From NCBI GenBank assembly GCA_018816385.1, contig JAHIVK010000023.1, forward strand, positions 1-41,958: a stretch of DNA of 41,958 nt. The letters run 5' to 3'. The position numbers and the translations under genes were made by a program. The stretch comes from Patescibacteria group bacterium (GTDB lineage Bacteria; Patescibacteriota; Microgenomatia; UBA1400; PJMF01). The notes below the pieces were generated by a model. The model worked only from the letters and a program-made list of their open reading frames with translations. It did no database searches and had not been told where the DNA came from. Shown one piece after another: positions 37,517 through 41,958 of the stretch (within the stretch, counting starts at the first letter, position 1; each line of letters starts with the position of its first letter).

Positions 37517-38146
37517 ATGCATAAACTTGATCTCACTCAACAAGATTCAGCTCAATCTGACTTTAGCCAGCCAGAACCCATTCAACCTGCACCCACAGAG
37601 GAAATGGTAACTCAAACCCCTCAAACTAGTTCACCCACCCTTGACGAAACTGGCAGGGGGGCAGATAATCACTCTTCTCTGCACCCAATTGAATCAAACA
37701 CTATGAAACAAGCTCCTAAAATAATTACCCTGGTGGCTATCATTTTAGCCGTATCTGCTGGCGTAGCTACAGGCTTTGGTTCATATCGCCTGTCCCATCA
37801 GGTCGGTGATAGTGCCAGTTTTGGTGGCAAAAATATAGAGCAGGTGGCAACCGGTCAAGTTAATAATGGGGATGTCTTTGGAGCGCAAGATATTTCACTG
37901 TTTAAAGATCAGGCTGAAGGCTACTTGGAAAAAGGTGGCATTAATGGTGAGGGCTCTCACAAACTCTTAAGACCAGGTGGCATCTCTCAAACTGTTTATT
38001 TAACCTCTTCAGTCACTGATCTAGACAAACTGACCGATACACAGGTTAGAGTTTGGGGTGAAACCTTCAAAGGTCAACAAGCCGGCTGGCTGATGGATGT
38101 GGGTCGAGTTGAGGTGATTGATACCCAGGCAGAAAAACCCATCTAA
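37517..38146 (+). CDS. Membrane-anchored hypothetical protein
   Basis: Gln/Pro/Thr-rich N-terminus, TM IITLVAIILAVSAGVATGF, C-terminal beta-rich domain; directly upstream of ftsE. Confidence 0.75.
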   Translation: MHKLDLTQQDSAQSDFSQPEPIQPAPTEEMVTQTPQTSSPTLDETGRGADNHSSLHPIESNTMKQAPKIITLVAIILAVSAGVATGFGSYRLSHQVGDSASFGGKNIEQVATGQVNNGDVFGAQDISLFKDQAEGYLEKGGINGEGSHKLLRPGGISQTVYLTSSVTDLDKLTDTQVRVWGETFKGQQAGWLMDVGRVEVIDTQAEKPI

Positions 38147-38189
38147 TAAGCGATTGCGCACTCAGGGGTAAGTCTAGTACACTAGACCC

Positions 38190-39203
38190 ATGATTCGTTT
38201 TGAAAAAGTCACTAAACAGTTCTCTCTCCAATCCTTTGGAGCTTTGGATTTGTCTTTTGATATCGAACCTGGAGAAATGGTTTTTATCACTGGCAAAAGT
38301 GGCAGTGGCAAAACAACTTTGGGTAGACTAATCACTAAAGAATACTCACCTAGCTCTGGAGAAGTGTTCTTTAACGATCAACCCTTAAGTCAAATTAAGT
38401 CAAACAAAATTCATCTGCATCGTCGCCAAGTAGGAGTGGTTTTTCAAGACTATCGTCTGCTACCCGAGTTAACAGCTTGGGAAAACATTGCCCTGCCTTT
38501 ATCAATTCTCAATTTATCCAAACCAGAAATTGATAAAAGAGTGACTGATTTGTTAACTTTGGTGTCTCTAGCAGAAAAAGGCAGTCTTTTCCCCAGTCAG
38601 TTGTCTGGAGGCGAAGCTCAAAGAGTTAGTATCGCTCGAGCTTTAGCTATGAGTCCCCAAGTCTTGTTTGCCGATGAACCGACGGGCAATCTGGATCCAG
38701 ACACAGCTCTAGAAATCTCTCAAATTCTCTCCAAAATTAATTCGCTCGGCACCACTATTCTGTTTGCTACCCACAATCCAGATCTAGTTGCCAATTCACC
38801 TAAGTATCGCTTAATTCAACTGGAAAATGGTAAATTAGTCCAAGATACTGGTGCAAAAGACAAACCAAAATCAGAACCTCTTGAAACTAAACCGCTTGAA
38901 TCTAAACCGCTTGAATCTAAACCGCTTGAATCTAAACCGCTTGAATCTAAACCGCCAGTCCAAGATTCAGAAACAACCTCACCCAACAAAGTGGTGCCTC
39001 CAGACCAGGAAGGCGAGTTACCCAAGCGCACTCCCCTAACACCAAAATCTTGGAAAAGATTATTTAGTTGGGGTCTGCCCACATTAAAACTGCCTAATTT
39101 TAAGATTAAACCGGGTCCTAAAACCCCGTCCAAGGATCAAACAGAAAAACCTAAATCAAAGCCCATCAGCAAATCAGAAAAAAAGAAAATAAAGAAAGTC
39201 TAA
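38190..39203 (+). CDS. ftsE: Cell-division ABC ATPase FtsE with C-terminal Lys/Pro-rich extension
   Basis: MIRFEKVTKQFSLQSFGALDLSFDIEPGEMVFITGKSGSGKTTLGRLI, RRQVGVVFQDYRLLPELTAWENIALPL, QLSGGEAQRVSIARALAMSPQVLFADEPTGNLDP; ftsX follows by 1 nt. Confidence 0.94.
   Translation: MIRFEKVTKQFSLQSFGALDLSFDIEPGEMVFITGKSGSGKTTLGRLITKEYSPSSGEVFFNDQPLSQIKSNKIHLHRRQVGVVFQDYRLLPELTAWENIALPLSILNLSKPEIDKRVTDLLTLVSLAEKGSLFPSQLSGGEAQRVSIARALAMSPQVLFADEPTGNLDPDTALEISQILSKINSLGTTILFATHNPDLVANSPKYRLIQLENGKLVQDTGAKDKPKSEPLETKPLESKPLESKPLESKPLESKPPVQDSETTSPNKVVPPDQEGELPKRTPLTPKSWKRLFSWGLPTLKLPNFKIKPGPKTPSKDQTEKPKSKPISKSEKKKIKKV
38880..38954 (+). repeat. Intragenic tandem repeat, 15-bp unit x5
   Basis: CTTGAA(A/T)CTAAACCG repeated 5 times, encoding LETKP then LESKP x4. 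Confidence 0.97.
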
Positions 39204-39204
39204 T

Positions 39205-40074
39205 ATGTCAGCTCTTGCCTCTGCCTTAACTACCATTCGCCGAACGCCTTACCAGGCTTTGTCGGCAATTTTAATGGTCATGGTGACTTTTGTGGTGGGA
39301 TATAGTTTAAGTTTAATGATGTTGGGCGCCCAAATTGTGATTCAACACTTTGAATCTCAACCTCAAGTGATTGCTTTTTTTGAGCTGGGTGTAGGTCAAG
39401 CTCAAATTAACAAATTGAGTCAAGAAATAGCTCTAGACCCCAGTGTTAAAGAAGTTAAAACAGTCACTCAAGAGGATGCATTAGAGTTATATCAAACAGA
39501 AAATCAAGAAGACCAACTGCTACTTGAATTGGTGACAGCTGATATTCTGCCGGCCTCGATTGAGGTGAGCGCTTACCAAGTAGATGATTTGGCTAAAATT
39601 ACAGAAAAACTCCAAAAGCTGGAAGGCGTTGAAGAAGTTGTGTATCAAAAAGATGTTATCGAAGCTCTGTCGTCTTGGACCAAAGGCATTAAGTTAGTTG
39701 GCTTGATCACGGCTGGAGTTTTAGCTTTCATTTCTTTCTTGACCATTATGGTTTTGATCGGCCTCAAGGCCGCCACTCAGAAAGTAGCTATTGGTATTAT
39801 GAGGGTGATTGGCGCCAGTCGATCTTATGTCAAGTTACCATTTATTATTGAAGGGGTCTTGTATGGTCTGATGGGAGCAGTGGTGGGCTGGATTATCAGT
39901 ACAAGTTTGGCTCTTTACTTGACGCCTTGGGCGAGTGAGTTTTTGCGAGGAATTATTAGCTTCCCTCTGCCTATTGAGCTGTTTGCCATTCAACTGGGAA
40001 TTGGTTTAGTGGTTGGTTGTCTATTGGGTTGCTTAGCTGGCCTGGTGGCTGTTTCCAGGTTTATGAAATCATAG
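39205..40074 (+). CDS. ftsX: Cell-division protein FtsX
   Basis: RRTPYQALSAILMVMVTFVVGYSLSL, QPQVIAFFELG.....VKEVKTVTQEDALELYQ, four TM pattern, IGIMRVIGASRSYVKLPFIIEGVLYGLMGAVVGW. Confidence 0.94.
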   Translation: MSALASALTTIRRTPYQALSAILMVMVTFVVGYSLSLMMLGAQIVIQHFESQPQVIAFFELGVGQAQINKLSQEIALDPSVKEVKTVTQEDALELYQTENQEDQLLLELVTADILPASIEVSAYQVDDLAKITEKLQKLEGVEEVVYQKDVIEALSSWTKGIKLVGLITAGVLAFISFLTIMVLIGLKAATQKVAIGIMRVIGASRSYVKLPFIIEGVLYGLMGAVVGWIISTSLALYLTPWASEFLRGIISFPLPIELFAIQLGIGLVVGCLLGCLAGLVAVSRFMKS

Positions 40075-40085
40075 GTGATGCACAG

Positions 40086-40310
40086 AATAGACTTCTTGCG
40101 GTGAGAAACAGGTTAATTATGGATAGATTAGACTGCCTGCAAAATAAGAAACAGCACTAATTGTCATTCTCTCCCGATTTTATCGGGGGGGGAATCCAGT
40201 CCCCATCGTCATTCTCCCCGCCCAGGCGGGGGGAATCCACTGGATCCCCGCTAACGCGAGGATGACGAAAGGGGCCACAAGAATGACCAGCAGGCGCGAG
40301 GATGATACGC
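40086..40310. repeat. Composite A-box/hairpin element
   Basis: AATAGACTTCTTGCGGTGAGAAACAGGTTAATTATGG, TTAGACTGCCTGCAAAATAAGAAACAG, then CATTCTCTCCCGATTTTATCGGGGGGGGAATCC, CATTCTCCCCGCCCAGGCGGGGGGAATCC, CCCCGCTAACGCGAGGATGACG. Confidence 0.78.
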
Positions 40311-40358
40311 GTGTGTTAAGATCTTACTATACTGTTTTACATGTAGCTCAAGTTAATC

Positions 40359-41612
40359 ATGAAACGATTTGTTATTACCTGCCTTGTAGTCTTTAACCCC
40401 TGGTTAATCATGCCCGTTCCATCCGTCAATGCAGGTTGTGAAGATCAAGCTTGCCCTGAGGCTAAACCAGAAGACACGGACTTACATAACATATACCAAC
40501 AATGTCTGAACAATAAAAAAATCTGTTTGGAAGATCTTATTAGCCAAGCTCAAACTCAAAAAACTACCCTGACTAATACTATTAATATTCTGAGTGGTCA
40601 GATTGGTATTCAAAGAATTCAGATTTCTCAAACTCAGGCCGAAATTGCCAAATTGGAAAACGAGATAAATATTCTCTCTGGTCGAATTAAAACTCTCAAC
40701 TTCTCTTTAGACAAGCTGACCGATATGTTAATTAATCGAGTCGTTACCCAATACAAACGCCGATATATCAGTTCGCTATCGATTCTGGCTCAAAATAAGT
40801 CTGTAGGAGAGCTTTTTGCTCATCAAAGGTATATAGCTCAAGCTGGCCAACAAACCGCCCAAGTTATGGAGAAAGCCGAAGCTCAACGGATTGAGTTTGA
40901 TGCCCAAAAAGATCTCAGGCAGGAAAAACAGGTCCAAGTGGAAAACAAGCGCGCTCAACTTCAAAGAGAACAAAATCAGTTGAATGCCAAAAAACAAGAT
41001 CAGCAACGATTACTGGATTCAACTCAAAATGATGAAAAGAGATTTCAGGCTTTACTCAAAGAGGCTAATGAACAACTCGCCTCATTTAAACAATTTGTGA
41101 CTGTTCAAGGTGGAGCTGGTATTCTATCTGGACAAACTAGTTGTGATGACTGGGGTTGCTACTACAATCAACGTGACAGCCAATGGGGCAATAATGTTAT
41201 TGGCAATAGCCGGGATTCAATGGCTGAGTATGGTTGTTTAGTTACATCCATGGCCATGGTCTCAACCCATTTTGGCAAGTCACTCAATCCTGGCCAAATC
41301 GCGGGCAGTTCTGCGCCATTTTGGTATAACACGGCTTATATGTTGCAAGGTTCTTGGACTGTAAACGGAGTGACTATGAATCGAACCAGAATTGGTTATT
41401 CACTAGACACTTTAGATTCAATTCTTGCTACCGGTAATCCAGCCGTGATCGGTATCGGCCGTGGTCCAGCTCATTTCATTGTAATAACTGCCAAACGCGA
41501 TGGAGAGTACGTCATGCGAGATCCTTATACAGAAAACGGCAAAGATATTTCTTTTTCCAGCAAATACTCACTTTCATCAATCTCGGCAGTTGATCGGGTG
41601 ACTGTCCAATAA
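40359..41612 (+). CDS. Secreted coiled-coil protein with C-terminal C39-like cysteine peptidase domain
   Basis: Signal peptide CLVVFNPWLIMPVPSVNA; long Gln/Glu/Lys coiled coil; YYNQRDSQWGNNV...MAEYGCLVTSMAMVSTHFG and AHFIVITAKRDGEYVMRDPY (Cys and His). Confidence 0.85.
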   Translation: MKRFVITCLVVFNPWLIMPVPSVNAGCEDQACPEAKPEDTDLHNIYQQCLNNKKICLEDLISQAQTQKTTLTNTINILSGQIGIQRIQISQTQAEIAKLENEINILSGRIKTLNFSLDKLTDMLINRVVTQYKRRYISSLSILAQNKSVGELFAHQRYIAQAGQQTAQVMEKAEAQRIEFDAQKDLRQEKQVQVENKRAQLQREQNQLNAKKQDQQRLLDSTQNDEKRFQALLKEANEQLASFKQFVTVQGGAGILSGQTSCDDWGCYYNQRDSQWGNNVIGNSRDSMAEYGCLVTSMAMVSTHFGKSLNPGQIAGSSAPFWYNTAYMLQGSWTVNGVTMNRTRIGYSLDTLDSILATGNPAVIGIGRGPAHFIVITAKRDGEYVMRDPYTENGKDISFSSKYSLSSISAVDRVTVQ

Positions 41613-41643
41613 TAAACTTATTAATTCAAATTTGCTGATACGT

Positions 41644-41793
41644 TCATTTCACAATCAACTCAAAAAGACGCGCCTTGTTAGGACGTTCGCTCCAACTCCA
41701 CAATATTTTTTTATATCTTAAACTTTTTAAGTCTTGATTTGCAGGCCATTCGCTCCAGAAAATATCTAATTGCAATTTTGTGAGCTCATTCAT
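41644..41793 (-). CDS. Candidate 49-aa Trp-rich small protein or gene remnant
   Basis: MNELTKLQLDIFWSEWPANQDLKSLRYKKILWSWSERPNKARLFELIVK*. Open frame only; below the length of the ORF track. Confidence 0.35.
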   Translation of the reverse strand: MNELTKLQLDIFWSEWPANQDLKSLRYKKILWSWSERPNKARLFELIVK

Positions 41794-41828
41794 AGACCTG
41801 CAGTGAAATAAGAAACGAGTTAATTATG
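41791..41828 (+). repeat. A-box repeat copy
   Basis: CATAGACCTGCAGTGAAATAAGAAACGAGTTAATTATG. Confidence 0.78.
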
Positions 41829-41829
41829 A

Positions 41830-41863
41830 GTGAAGCTCGCCGGCCTAAAGGCCGGAGCTTCAC
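41830..41863 (+). repeat. Strong imperfect palindrome, candidate IS200/IS605 left-end hairpin
   Basis: GTGAAGCTCGCCGGCC-TAAA-GGCCGGAGCTTCAC with one bulged G; no T-tract follows. Confidence 0.65.
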
Positions 41864-41900
41864 AAAGAACCTGTGCTTAGTTTGTTGATATACTTGGCTT

Positions 41901-41958
41901 ATGCAAGCCAGGTATAAAGTAGGCTCTCATACCAGACATCGTCTCCTCTACCATTTTA
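41901..41958 (+). mobile_element. tnpA: Start of IS200/IS605-like TnpA, truncated by window edge
   Basis: Open frame MQARYKVGSHTRHRLLYHF... matches the usual N-terminus pattern of IS200-type Y1 transposases (YK.GSHT....YH), with a hairpin 38 nt upstream. Confidence 0.6.

Noticed and set aside
38851-39039. Plus-strand ORF with RLNLNRLNLN repeats
   Set aside because: Out-of-frame readout of the same ftsE repeat.
38816-39133. Minus-strand ORF with LDSSGLDSSG repeats
   Set aside because: Antisense readout of the ftsE 15-bp tandem repeat.

Overview
The window looks like part of a Patescibacteria/CPR chromosome, probably Microgenomates-like; this is inferred from the mix of DUF4012, DUF2298 and DUF5674 families, many small orphan proteins and compact gene order. 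Recognisable genes include metG, recA, rny, secG, prfB, ftsE, ftsX, a UvrD/RecB-like helicase-nuclease and tRNA-Pro(GGG). There is also a long envelope-glycosylation cluster (GT2, two PMT/GT39-like proteins, a WecA/MraY-like transferase, a DPPR-synthase-like UbiA protein, DUF2298, a GT-B protein) and an envelope operon (alpha/beta hydrolase, membrane-anchored Mur ligase, DegT aminotransferase, FemX). Two edge-truncated genes are missing from the ORF track: an RloB-like gene at the left edge, paired with an AAA15 ATPase (RloA/RloB, AbiL-like defence pair), and the apparent start of an IS200/IS605-type TnpA at the right edge, preceded by a strong hairpin. The most interesting non-coding signals are: (1) a dispersed family of AATAGACTT..GCGAAATAAGAAACGAGTTAATTATG boxes, some forming terminal inverted repeats around GC-rich hairpins (MITE-like), often placed directly at gene starts and sometimes supplying the ATG; (2) repeated placement of -10 hexamers 6-9 nt before start codons, suggesting leaderless transcription; (3) a 31-bp near-perfect direct repeat, itself promoter-like, flanking an EamA gene as an insertion footprint; (4) a structured rny 5' UTR and an RNase Y without its usual N-terminal membrane anchor; (5) FtsEX next to a coiled-coil C39-like peptidase. 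All family calls come from reading the sequence; no database search was run.
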